This document shows positions 24,931 through 33,301 of a stretch of DNA of 64,000 bases, in pieces. The notes under the pieces were generated by a model. That model was not told the DNA's origin and did no database searches. It was given only the letters and a program-made list of their open reading frames with translations. Source of the stretch: an uncultured Prevotella sp. (lineage in GTDB: Bacteria > Bacteroidota > Bacteroidia > Bacteroidales > Bacteroidaceae); assembly GCA_946186115.1 (NCBI GenBank), contig CAMHLV010000001.1, forward strand, positions 1 to 64,000, read 5' to 3'. Each line of letters begins with the position of its first letter. Position 1 is the first letter of the stretch. Made by a program: the position numbers and the translations under genes.

Positions 24931-25396
24931 TCCACTGACGATATTTCCGCTGATACTACGTGTCAGACGCCCCAGCCGACAACAAGACATGAAAGCAGTC
25001 AGTTGCCCATTCTGGATAAGAAAGGGCTATGAGGCCATGACATTCTTCGGTCATATTATCACTCATAGCAAAGATGAGGCTGAACATATAAACAGTCATT
25101 TTGATGCGTTGAAACAGCATGAAATGATTCATCTATACCAAGCTCGCAGCACACGCGACTCGTGGATGTGTTTCTACTGGAAGTACTTTCGTTTCTGGCT
25201 TCAGGGCTGCCGATACAGGAAGAAACTGCCAAATGCAGGATATAGGCTGAATCCTTTTGAAATGGAGGCATATATGCACATGTACGACAAAGACTATCTG
25301 AAGTCAGGAGGCAAAGCCGAAGGGTGGAAAAAATATGCAGCCATGACGCCGGCACAGCGGTTGGAAGAATACATCAGAGTTTATCGACATCGATAG
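24923..25396 (+). CDS. Small putative zinc-metallopeptidase-like protein (HExxH)
   Basis: 157 residues. It has HEMIH (HExxH) around residue 72 and, further on, NPFEMEAY, where the Glu could be a third zinc ligand, the gluzincin-like arrangement seen in a group of small Bacteroidetes proteins of unknown function. An aromatic segment between them (WMCFYWKYFRFWLQG) may touch the membrane. It overlaps the end of ligA by 8 bp, so it is translationally coupled, and its last 23 bp overlap the end of the convergent haem-receptor gene. Protease activity is unproven; it may bind zinc for another purpose. Confidence 0.72.
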   Translation: MHNPLTIFPLILRVRRPSRQQDMKAVSCPFWIRKGYEAMTFFGHIITHSKDEAEHINSHFDALKQHEMIHLYQARSTRDSWMCFYWKYFRFWLQGCRYRKKLPNAGYRLNPFEMEAYMHMYDKDYLKSGGKAEGWKKYAAMTPAQRLEEYIRVYRHR

Positions 25397-27347
25397 ACAG
25401 ACCAATCTGAAGGTTGGCACCATCAGTGATAGGGGCATTAAGATAATAGTATTCTGGACGATAGTTGAAAACATTGTCAACTGCTAGCGTCAGTGTGACG
25501 GCATTGCCAATCCTGTGGGATGTGGATAGTTTCCAAATGGTATAAGCAGGATATTTCACATGCTGTGTACCCCGTGAAATATCGTAATAGTCAACGTATT
25601 CAACATTATCCACCGACGATAGCAGACGGCCATGCAAGACGACATTGAGTCCATAATGGCGATTCAACTGACGATCCCACTCGAAGCGGGCGGTTAGAGA
25701 GTGCTCGCGAGCCGGGATATACTGATTGTTGATTGTATTGCCGTCGGCATCATTAGGCAGAGTTTCTTTGGTGAATGCATACGACAGACGAGCTCCCCAG
25801 CCCCCGTTCCATCTGGCCTGCATAGTGGCTTCAATACCATATACGGAATAGTTCTCGAGATTAATATAGTCAAGGTATAATTGTGAAGCGGAAGCAACTG
25901 GCATAGAATATGGTACTCCTGTGGCAATTTTATTGCTGACGTGGTGATAGTAGGTGTTGGCTGTAAGATTGTAGTGTCCATGGGTCCACTCTACTGATGC
26001 ATCCACATTATGGCTGGTTTCCGGCTTCAAAGCTGGATTACCGTTTACAATCCAGATGCCTGACATGTCGAACTCATAATATTTCTCTTTCAAAGATGGA
26101 GCCCTGAATCCCATGCCGTAACTCATGCGCAGAGTGACATTTCTACCAGCTGTATAACGAGCAGAGAACTTAGGAGTAACTCGTGAATAGTGACTGTCGC
26201 TGAAATAATCGTAACGAAATGCGCCAACTAGTTCAAGGCGTGGTGCGGCAAACCAGTCCATCTGGGAAAAGACGTCGAAGCAATCCTGGTTGCAGGCATT
26301 TCCACTGAGATTGGTATTAAACAGATAGTCATGTAGGAAATCTGTTCCGACAGTGAGAATACCTGTTTTGCCCATAGAGTGGTTCCATACTGCACGAAGA
26401 GAATTCTGCACATTGCTATAGTCACGTATGTCGAGATGCCTAATACGCTGATAGTCAGACTTGTCGTACTCATCAAAACTATATGCCACATCGATATTGT
26501 CATTATGGTTGACATCCCATAATGCTCGCAATCCGCCGCTGAAATCACGGTAGCGTTCGGGAATGTAGGCAGTACGTGTGAGTGTACGGAAGAAATATCC
26601 GGCACGGGCAGTCAGCCGGAGACCATCACAAGGACGCAACGCAAAGTGTTCCTTTACATGATAGGTTTTATCGCCATATACAGTAGAGAATACACGTGCC
26701 GAAGGATTGCTGCCATTATTGACATTGAAGTTGTCGGTACCACTACAGCTGAAGTCGAGGGTGTTGTTGAAGGCCTTACGGTTGATACTGAACAAACCGC
26801 CATAGCGCTGATGGTTGTGGCGGGCCATACGACCATTGACGTTAAGTGACCACGGGCGTTTACTTTCTTTGGTAATGAGATTAATGACACCACCGCCAGC
26901 ATTACTGCCATAGAGCGCACTGCTGGCTCCACGCACAATCTCGATACGCTCTATGCCAGACATAGTAAGGCGCTGGAAGTCGATATCGTCCATTGTCTCG
27001 CCTGCCATACGCTCACCATCAACGAGGAACAACACACTCTGTCCGCCAAAGCCTGCAAAATTAAGGTGAGTCTGCTGATTCATGGCATACGAGAACTCCA
27101 CGCCTGGCATCTCTGTCTGCAATAGGTCCTGCACGTTAGTAGCATCTGCCTTACCAATATCGCTACTGCTGATAAGTCGGGTGAGTATCGGGGCATCCTT
27201 CAACAACTTAGGAGTACGTGTGCCTGTCACCACCAGTTCATGCAGGTTGAATGTAGTATCAACCTTTTCTTCCTTTTGTGCCATAATTGGCAACGGCAGC
27301 ATACTAAGACACATCATCAGAAGCTGATATATGGAATTTCTCTTCAC
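25374..27347 (-). CDS. hmuR: TonB-dependent haem receptor, HmuR-like
   Basis: 657 residues. Signal peptide ending LPIMAQ, TonB box-like ELVVTGTRTPK, plug domain (about 45-150: VQDLLQTEMPGVEFSY, IERIEIVRGASSALYGSNAGGGVINLIT) and a barrel ending in an aromatic-rich strand. It starts 4 bp after the hmuY-like gene, and in Porphyromonas and relatives HmuY passes haem to HmuR for TonB-driven import. The haem assignment therefore rests on the neighbour more than on its own motifs. It overlaps the opposite HExxH gene at the 3' end by 23 bp. Confidence 0.85.
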   Translation of the reverse strand: MKRNSIYQLLMMCLSMLPLPIMAQKEEKVDTTFNLHELVVTGTRTPKLLKDAPILTRLISSSDIGKADATNVQDLLQTEMPGVEFSYAMNQQTHLNFAGFGGQSVLFLVDGERMAGETMDDIDFQRLTMSGIERIEIVRGASSALYGSNAGGGVINLITKESKRPWSLNVNGRMARHNHQRYGGLFSINRKAFNNTLDFSCSGTDNFNVNNGSNPSARVFSTVYGDKTYHVKEHFALRPCDGLRLTARAGYFFRTLTRTAYIPERYRDFSGGLRALWDVNHNDNIDVAYSFDEYDKSDYQRIRHLDIRDYSNVQNSLRAVWNHSMGKTGILTVGTDFLHDYLFNTNLSGNACNQDCFDVFSQMDWFAAPRLELVGAFRYDYFSDSHYSRVTPKFSARYTAGRNVTLRMSYGMGFRAPSLKEKYYEFDMSGIWIVNGNPALKPETSHNVDASVEWTHGHYNLTANTYYHHVSNKIATGVPYSMPVASASQLYLDYINLENYSVYGIEATMQARWNGGWGARLSYAFTKETLPNDADGNTINNQYIPAREHSLTARFEWDRQLNRHYGLNVVLHGRLLSSVDNVEYVDYYDISRGTQHVKYPAYTIWKLSTSHRIGNAVTLTLAVDNVFNYRPEYYYLNAPITDGANLQIGLSIDVDKL

Positions 27348-27351
27348 TTTA

Positions 27352-28170
27352 TTATATGGGGTATTTGTAGTTGATGGTCAGGAAGCACTTTGTTCCAGAA
27401 GGACTAAGATAGTTGGCCAGTTGTAATGCAGCATAAGTACCATCGCTGAGCCGTAGTACAAAGATGTGGTTGTTGTGGGTGAAAGCTGGTGGTATGGGAG
27501 GAAGGTCAACTGTCAGCCATGACGACAATACATTATTGATTCGTATTCCCTGACTGCCGATATAGCAGTTGAGCATCTGCGACTGGTCTGCCCACACGGC
27601 ATTCTCTGTCCACTCGTCTTCTGTGAATGTAAGTAGCGACAGTTCTTCAGTAGTCATAGAGAAGTTGTCTATATCGGTCTGGCTGGTTTCTGCTACAGCT
27701 CCGCCATTGGTTCGCACATTGTTACGATGAACTGCCAGCGTCCATTCTTCCGGTTCTGGCTGACTATCAGCAGGGACGAACGAGCTGAACTCATTGACTT
27801 TGATACCCTGTCCCCAAACGTCGTACCAGTAGATATAGATTCCAGTAACGCCATCATCTACTCCGCTTAACGACATCGGAATGGCATATGGCTTAGAAGT
27901 AAGCTCGACAGCCTTCTGCCTGGTGGTAGAATCTGCCAAAGCTTTCAAGTCGATATAATACCAGTCGGTCCAACTTGTTGCGTCGATATACAAAGAACCG
28001 CTTTGGGTGAGTATATGCGGATTATCATCTGGTTCGTCGTATAAGTTGCCAAACATGCCTGTACATGCAGAGAGCAATAGTAACACTATTGCCCCTTGTA
28101 TGATTTGAGTGGCTTGTCTGTATAAGACTTTCACAGTGTGGAAAAAATACAGGCTGTTATTCTTTAACAA
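27352..28170 (-). CDS. hmuY: HmuY-family haem-binding lipoprotein
   Basis: 272 residues. A lipoprotein signal (IVLLLLSACTG) anchors it to the membrane. The body has family signatures: YIDATSWTDWYYIDLK near the start, WTLAVHRNNVRTNGG in the middle, and DGTYAALQLANYLSPSGTKCFLTINYKY at the end. HmuY proteins strip haem from host carriers at the cell surface and hand it to the TonB receptor encoded next. This one is longer than the roughly 215-residue P. gingivalis protein. The start overlaps the end of the calycin-like gene by 14 bp, suggesting coupling. Confidence 0.88.
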   Translation of the reverse strand: MLKNNSLYFFHTVKVLYRQATQIIQGAIVLLLLSACTGMFGNLYDEPDDNPHILTQSGSLYIDATSWTDWYYIDLKALADSTTRQKAVELTSKPYAIPMSLSGVDDGVTGIYIYWYDVWGQGIKVNEFSSFVPADSQPEPEEWTLAVHRNNVRTNGGAVAETSQTDIDNFSMTTEELSLLTFTEDEWTENAVWADQSQMLNCYIGSQGIRINNVLSSWLTVDLPPIPPAFTHNNHIFVLRLSDGTYAALQLANYLSPSGTKCFLTINYKYPI

Positions 28171-28705
28171 ATGTAGTGTTAACAGACATTGGCATTGAGC
28201 CAGGTCTGAAATTGTTATTGATTGTCAATACATTGTCGGTTTTCTTAACCTCTATGTCACCTTTTACTACATAGTCCTTATCAATACTACTTGTCTTGAA
28301 GTGGAAAATGATATTATCGTCAGTATAGTCACGATAGAAAGCAGACTTAGACTCGTTGTAGGCAATGTTCTTTACGGTATAGGAACCAACGGCCATGTCA
28401 CCCATAGGAGTATTATTAAGAGTATATTCAGGCACAACGACATCGATAGTTCCGTCATCATTGGCTGTTATGACGTACGTTACAGTATTGGTGGTATAGG
28501 TCATCATGCCTACTGTCACATCTATCTTTCCACTGTGATTTCCACTGACGAGTTGATTTTGCGGTATGATGAAAGAAATCTCATCGATTTCGGCAACGGG
28601 ATAAGTCACAACCTTGTCACCCATCTTAATCTGCAACATCTCCTGCTGTGCCGATGCTGCTGTTGTACAAACTACTGCAATGAGCATGAATAAATATTTC
28701 TTCAT
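28157..28705 (-). CDS. Secreted calycin-like domain protein
   Basis: 182 residues with a clear signal peptide (KKYLFMLIAVVCTTAASAQ). The mature part is all-beta, with repeated strand-turn patterns (GKIDVTVGMMTYTTNTVTYVITANDDGTIDVVVPEY, GSYTVKNIAY) like the Bacteroidetes calycin-like domain, a lipocalin-related fold that can hold small hydrophobic molecules. Genes of this type frequently precede hmuY homologues. It lies between the sorting-tail protein and hmuY, so a role in haem capture or its exposure is likely but not shown. Confidence 0.75.
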   Translation of the reverse strand: MKKYLFMLIAVVCTTAASAQQEMLQIKMGDKVVTYPVAEIDEISFIIPQNQLVSGNHSGKIDVTVGMMTYTTNTVTYVITANDDGTIDVVVPEYTLNNTPMGDMAVGSYTVKNIAYNESKSAFYRDYTDDNIIFHFKTSSIDKDYVVKGDIEVKKTDNVLTINNNFRPGSMPMSVNTTFVKE

Positions 28706-28731
28706 AATTCTATTACTTAGTTATATATTAT

Positions 28732-29169
28732 TTACCTTTTTATCTTTATCACCTGATTACCCGTCTTGACCACATACACACCGCTGGGTTCACTGGCAAG
28801 CGAGACTATGGAGGTACCGCTGTGAATAAGTCTTCCGTCGAGTGAATAAACTTCGATAGTGCTGCCAGATGTGCGGACTGTTGCGTCACGATACTCAAAA
28901 GTGTTGTGCACTTGAGGAACTACATCAATGGCTGTAGGAGCCGGAGCTTCAACGAAAGAGAAATCCTTAACTTCAGAACGCACGTAAGAGGTCGAAACAT
29001 CGGAAGTTACTATCTGCATCATGTTTCCATCGAACGACACCTTGGGCTGCTCGCTGAGAACGTATTCTGCTGTATTTCCGTTGTTGAATGTAATAAGCAA
29101 TGCACTGCCTCCTGCAAATGCCATTGTCTGACACAACATCAGAAGCAGAATAATAATAATTTTTCTCAT
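28732..29169 (-). CDS. Small secreted protein with type IX secretion sorting-like tail
   Basis: 146 residues from ATG 29169 (the track start at 29238 lies across the promoter). Signal peptide (RKIIIILLLMLCQTMAFA), a short middle with LLITFNNGNTAEYVLSEQPKVSFDGNMMQIVT, then a C-terminal part that looks like a type A T9SS tail: TIEVYSLDGRLIHSG, SGVYVVKTGNQVIKIKR. Such tails direct proteins through the type IX secretion system to the cell surface. It is the first gene of the haem operon, 26 bp before the calycin-like gene. The middle resembles the DUF-type N-terminus that pairs with haem proteins only loosely. Confidence 0.72.
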   Translation of the reverse strand: MRKIIIILLLMLCQTMAFAGGSALLITFNNGNTAEYVLSEQPKVSFDGNMMQIVTSDVSTSYVRSEVKDFSFVEAPAPTAIDVVPQVHNTFEYRDATVRTSGSTIEVYSLDGRLIHSGTSIVSLASEPSGVYVVKTGNQVIKIKR

Positions 29170-29210
29170 AATCTGTATCGTAAATATACTGTCTCTTTTC
29201 TTTTCGGGTG

Positions 29211-29218
29211 CAAAATTA
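29211..29218 (-). promoter_or_regulatory. -7 box of promoter for the haem operon
   Basis: Reverse strand TAATTTTG, giving a leader of about 35 bases before ATG 29169. I saw no clear Fur-box palindrome nearby. Confidence 0.6.
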
Positions 29219-29358
29219 CTACTTTTTTTTGAAACCATCTCTACTTATTTATGAGGATTTTCTTGCATCGGCCACTAATAATAAACGAGAAATGCTAAAT
29301 TCTGCTAAGAGATAATCAAACTTGCAAGGATTTTTCTTGTTTTATTATAGAAAATATG

Positions 29359-29366
29359 TATCTTTG
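29359..29366 (+). promoter_or_regulatory. -7 box of promoter for asparaginase
   Basis: TATCTTTG overlaps the ATG the ORF track uses (29356), so translation must start later, at 29389. Confidence 0.75.
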
Positions 29367-29388
29367 TGCAGATATTCTTGAAAAGTAC

Positions 29389-30459
29389 ATGACAAAGAAA
29401 GACACAGCATTGGATTTGTCGAGAGATTTGCAAAGCAAGGTATTGCTTATATATACCGGAGGAACTATCGGTATGAACTGCAACCCGCAGACGGGAGCAC
29501 TCGAACCGTTTGACTTTGAGCACTTGCTGCTCAATGTGCCTGAACTGCGGCAGTTTAATATGCAGATAGACACTTACCAGTTCCAGCCGCCAATAGACTC
29601 CAGTGATATGTCACCAAGGCTTTGGACAGAGCTGTCGCATGTTATTGCCGATCATTATAACGATTACGATGGTTTTGTTGTACTGCATGGCACAGACACA
29701 ATGGCATATACCGCATCGGCATTGTCGTACATGCTGGAAAACCTAACCAAGCCCATAATCTTCACTGGTTCACAACTGCCAATAGGACAGCTACGCACTG
29801 ACGGAAAGGAGAATCTGATTACCAGCATAGAGATTGCAGCAGCTAAGGATGCTGACGGCAGGGCTATGGTTCCTGAAGTGGGTATATACTTCAACAGCCG
29901 ACTGCTGCGTGGCAACCGTACAACCAAACAGAGTGCCGACGAGTTTAATGCGTTTGAATCATTCAACTATCCACATCTAGTGGATGCTGGTGTAAATATC
30001 ACATACCACCGTGACCGTATGTTGAAGCCGGATTTCACAAAGCCTATGAAGCCTCATTTCCGACTAGACAACAACATTATTATCTTCTCGCTATTCCCAG
30101 GGATACGCGAAGACTTAATACGCCATATAATACATACACCCAACTTGAAGTCGATAGTGATGCGCACCTTCGGATCTGGCAATGCACCTCAGAGTCCATG
30201 GTTGCTGAATGCACTTCGCGAGGGTACACGCAATGGCAAAGTAATCGTAAACATCAGCCAGTGCATGCAGGGAGCTGTAGAGATGGGACGGTACGATACT
30301 GGTTACCGTCTGAAGGAGGCAGGAGTGGTAAGTGGATACGACCAGACCGTTGAGTCGGCAGTCACTAAACTCATGTTTCTGCAAAGTCACTATAAAGACG
30401 ACCCTCAGACAATACGTCAGTTGATGACACAGAACCTGCGCGGAGAGATTTCTGTCTGA
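29389..30459 (+). CDS. ansA: Type I L-asparaginase
   Basis: 356 residues from the ATG after the promoter. It has both active-site segments of the family: IYTGGTIGM (first catalytic Thr) and LHGTDTMAYTASALS (second Thr with Asp). A further signature is FTGSQLPIGQLRTDGKEN. No signal peptide, so it is the cytoplasmic type I enzyme that hydrolyses asparagine to aspartate and ammonia. It is separated from rubrerythrin by 52 bp. Confidence 0.93.
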   Translation: MTKKDTALDLSRDLQSKVLLIYTGGTIGMNCNPQTGALEPFDFEHLLLNVPELRQFNMQIDTYQFQPPIDSSDMSPRLWTELSHVIADHYNDYDGFVVLHGTDTMAYTASALSYMLENLTKPIIFTGSQLPIGQLRTDGKENLITSIEIAAAKDADGRAMVPEVGIYFNSRLLRGNRTTKQSADEFNAFESFNYPHLVDAGVNITYHRDRMLKPDFTKPMKPHFRLDNNIIIFSLFPGIREDLIRHIIHTPNLKSIVMRTFGSGNAPQSPWLLNALREGTRNGKVIVNISQCMQGAVEMGRYDTGYRLKEAGVVSGYDQTVESAVTKLMFLQSHYKDDPQTIRQLMTQNLRGEISV

Positions 30460-30511
30460 CAAACAAAGGAAATTACTTATATAATTCATCACTTTATTAA
30501 ACACCAATCTT

Positions 30512-31054
30512 ATGAAAGAATTAAAAGGAACAAAGACTGAGAAGAACCTGCAGGAAGCATTTGCAGGAGAGTCAATGGCACGTAACAAGTATTCCTACTG
30601 GGCATCAAAGGCCAAGAAGGATGGTTACGTACAAATAGCAGCCATCTTCGAGGAGACTGCTGCTAATGAGAAGGAACATGCCAAGATGTGGTTTAAACTG
30701 CTTGAAGGAGGTGCCATCAAAGATACTGCTTCTAACCTGGAGGAGGCTGCTGGTGGTGAAAACTTTGAGTGGACCGACATGTATGCCCGTATGGCACGCG
30801 AAGCTTTCGAAGAAGGATTCCCCGAGATTGCAGAGAAATTTGAAGGCGTAGCAGCAATCGAGAAAGCCCATGAAGAGCGCTATCGCAAACTGCTCGACAA
30901 TGTTCGCAAGGAGAAAGTATTCTCAAAGGATGGTGATGTCATCTGGCAGTGTGCTAATTGCGGTCACATCGTCATTGGACGTAAGGCTCCCGACGAATGC
31001 CCCGTCTGCAATCATCCTCAATCTTACTTCCAGGTAAAGGCAGAAAACTACTAA
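30512..31054 (+). CDS. rbr: Rubrerythrin
   Basis: 180 residues. The four-helix di-iron domain carries two E-x2-H motifs, [14 protein letters not shown] and [14 protein letters not shown], and the C-terminus is a rubredoxin-like domain with two Cys pairs, CANCG and CPVC. It reduces hydrogen peroxide in the cytoplasm of anaerobes. I found no clear -7 box in the 52-bp gap, so it may be read from the asparaginase promoter. A strong terminator follows. Confidence 0.95.
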   Translation: MKELKGTKTEKNLQEAFAGESMARNKYSYWASKAKKDGYVQIAAIFEETAANEKEHAKMWFKLLEGGAIKDTASNLEEAAGGENFEWTDMYARMAREAFEEGFPEIAEKFEGVAAIEKAHEERYRKLLDNVRKEKVFSKDGDVIWQCANCGHIVIGRKAPDECPVCNHPQSYFQVKAENY

Positions 31055-31063
31055 CAAAACAAA

Positions 31064-31094
31064 AGCGGGAGCATTAAAAACTCCCGCTTTTTTA
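31064..31094. terminator. Terminator between rubrerythrin and DPP IV genes
   Basis: AGCGGGAG / CTCCCGCT, a perfect 8-bp GC-rich stem with a 9-base loop, followed by TTTTTT. It has A-rich sequence on the left, so it can serve both converging genes; its right edge overlaps the stop codon of the DPP IV gene. Confidence 0.9.
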
Positions 31095-33293
31095 TTTCAG
31101 TTTCTCATTAAAGAAATCGATACACTGTCGGAAAAGGTGATTCCTAGTGTTTCCACCATAGATACTGTGGTTGCGGTTGGTATATACCAACTGGCGGAAG
31201 TCTTTATCAGCCTGCACTAATGCTTCAGTATATTCTGCAGTGTTGCGGAAATGGACATTGTCATCAGCCAAACCATGACACAGCAACAAGGCACCATGCA
31301 ACTTTTCAGCACGATTGATGGGATTGTCATAATATCCTAACGGATTCTCCTTGGGAGTACGCATAAAGCGTTCTGAATATACTGTATCGTAGTATTTCCA
31401 AGATGTAGGAGGAGCGATGGCAATGCCGCAGCAGAATGCATTACTGCCGTCAGACATCGACATAAGCGTATTGAATCCACCGTATGACCATCCCCATATT
31501 CCAATATGTTCTTTGTCAACCCAAGGCTGGCGAGACAGCCATTGTGCCGTCTCAACCTGATCTTTTGCTTCCAGTTGTCCTAACTTCTGATAGGTACATT
31601 TTTCAAATGCTGCTCCACGACCTCCTGTGCCTCGTCCGTCAACACACACACATACAAACCCCTGCTGACTAAGCATTTGTTCGACAATGGCACCTTGTCC
31701 CGAAATGCCTATGTTCCATTTGTTGGCCACCTGCTGATTTCCGGGTCCGCCATACTGATACATCACCACAGGATAACGCTTGGAGGCATCGAAGTTGGCA
31801 GGTTTAAGCATCCAGCCGTTGAGCACAATGCCCTCAGAAGTAGTAAACTGGAAGAATTCTGTGGTACCTAAAGTATATTCAGCCAATTTAGAACGCAGAT
31901 TACTGTTGTCGATAAGCGTTGTCAGAGTCTTTCCCTTAGCGTCGCACAAGGCATAAACTGGCGGGGTATCAATATTGCTCCATGTATGAATGAAGTATTG
32001 GAAATTTCGGCTGAATGTTGCAGAGTTCCATCCGGCCTTAGGCGTAAGACACTCCTTCCGTCCGTTCTCGTGAACCACATAGACACGCTGGTCAGTAGCG
32101 CCGTTCTCATGAGAAGCAAAATAGGTGTTACCCGTAGCTTCATCATAACCATATACAGCACTAACTTCATAGTCGCCATTGTCTATCTGACGAAGCATCT
32201 GTCCGTTGAGGTTATACAAATAAAGATGCATCCAACCCGAGCGGTCGCTGGGTACAAGAATATGGCGGTCAGTAATCCGTATTCCGTCCATAGCCTCTTC
32301 GCGGATATATTTGTCAACCTTCTCTTCAACAACCTGTTTGCATACTGTTGACAGCGGATTACAAAGGAAGATACGCAGGCAGTCTTGATGGCGGTTAAGC
32401 GTATATACAGCCACTTGAGTAGGGTCATTGAGCATTATTAGACGTGGAATATATCCGTCGGCATCAACAGGAACTTGTAGCTGGCGTGTTTGTCGTGACG
32501 CTATATCAAAGCTCCACACGCTAACGGTTGAATTCTGCTCTCCTGCTATAGGATATTTGTATGAGTATTCACCAGGATATTCAGCATACTCAGTACGTTC
32601 GGGATTGAGGCCCTTGAACATTGTCATAGAGTACTGCCTAACCTTCGACTCGTCATAACGTACCCAAACCAATTGTTTGCTGTCGGCTGTGAAAACCATA
32701 GAACGGGCATTACCAAACTCCTCTTCATTCACCCAATCGGGAATACCATTGATAATAGCATTGTGACTGCCGTCTTTTGTAATCTGCACCTCAGCATTAT
32801 CATAGAGCAACTTTACGATGAAGATATTGTTGTCACGTACAAAAGCTATCTGTAATCCGTCTGGCGAGAAGAGCGGTGTCTGCTGAGGTCCCCCCTCAGA
32901 GAGAGGTACAAGACGATTATTGCGCACCGTATATATATAATAGGTGGCACAGAAAGAGTGGCGATAGATGCGTTGGGTATTAGTTTGTATAAGTATGCGC
33001 TGACCATCGGCACTCATAATATATCCGTCGATACCATCAAGTTGTGCACCCTTGGCAGTCTGTGTGTCGAAGAGTACAGAAACTTCCTTGCCGGTCTTGA
33101 ACGAATACTGAACAATGCGATGCCCATCACTACTCAGTTGAGCATAAGTCTCACCGTCTGCGAGAGCCTTGACGGCAGAAATCGTCTCACCGCGGAATGC
33201 ACCGCTTGTAATATCCTTTAGATCAAGACTGTTGCCTGCCGATATCGCTATAGACAAACAGAGTCCTAATAATAGCAATAATGTCTTTTTCAT
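31092..33293 (-). CDS. Dipeptidyl peptidase IV (S9B prolyl peptidase)
   Basis: 733 residues with a signal peptide (KKTLLLLLGLCLSIAISAG). An eight-bladed propeller region (about 50-480) contains the substrate-amine-binding NEEEFGN. The alpha/beta hydrolase domain has the catalytic triad: Ser in GWSYGG (near 602), Asp in LADDNVH (near 677) and His in NRNHSIYG (near 709). It releases Xaa-Pro dipeptides from peptides in the periplasm. It is the last gene of a long minus-strand run, 8 bp after the HU-LysM gene, so it may share that transcript. Confidence 0.93.
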   Translation of the reverse strand: MKKTLLLLLGLCLSIAISAGNSLDLKDITSGAFRGETISAVKALADGETYAQLSSDGHRIVQYSFKTGKEVSVLFDTQTAKGAQLDGIDGYIMSADGQRILIQTNTQRIYRHSFCATYYIYTVRNNRLVPLSEGGPQQTPLFSPDGLQIAFVRDNNIFIVKLLYDNAEVQITKDGSHNAIINGIPDWVNEEEFGNARSMVFTADSKQLVWVRYDESKVRQYSMTMFKGLNPERTEYAEYPGEYSYKYPIAGEQNSTVSVWSFDIASRQTRQLQVPVDADGYIPRLIMLNDPTQVAVYTLNRHQDCLRIFLCNPLSTVCKQVVEEKVDKYIREEAMDGIRITDRHILVPSDRSGWMHLYLYNLNGQMLRQIDNGDYEVSAVYGYDEATGNTYFASHENGATDQRVYVVHENGRKECLTPKAGWNSATFSRNFQYFIHTWSNIDTPPVYALCDAKGKTLTTLIDNSNLRSKLAEYTLGTTEFFQFTTSEGIVLNGWMLKPANFDASKRYPVVMYQYGGPGNQQVANKWNIGISGQGAIVEQMLSQQGFVCVCVDGRGTGGRGAAFEKCTYQKLGQLEAKDQVETAQWLSRQPWVDKEHIGIWGWSYGGFNTLMSMSDGSNAFCCGIAIAPPTSWKYYDTVYSERFMRTPKENPLGYYDNPINRAEKLHGALLLCHGLADDNVHFRNTAEYTEALVQADKDFRQLVYTNRNHSIYGGNTRNHLFRQCIDFFNEKLK

Positions 33294-33301
33294 TTTATGA
33301 A

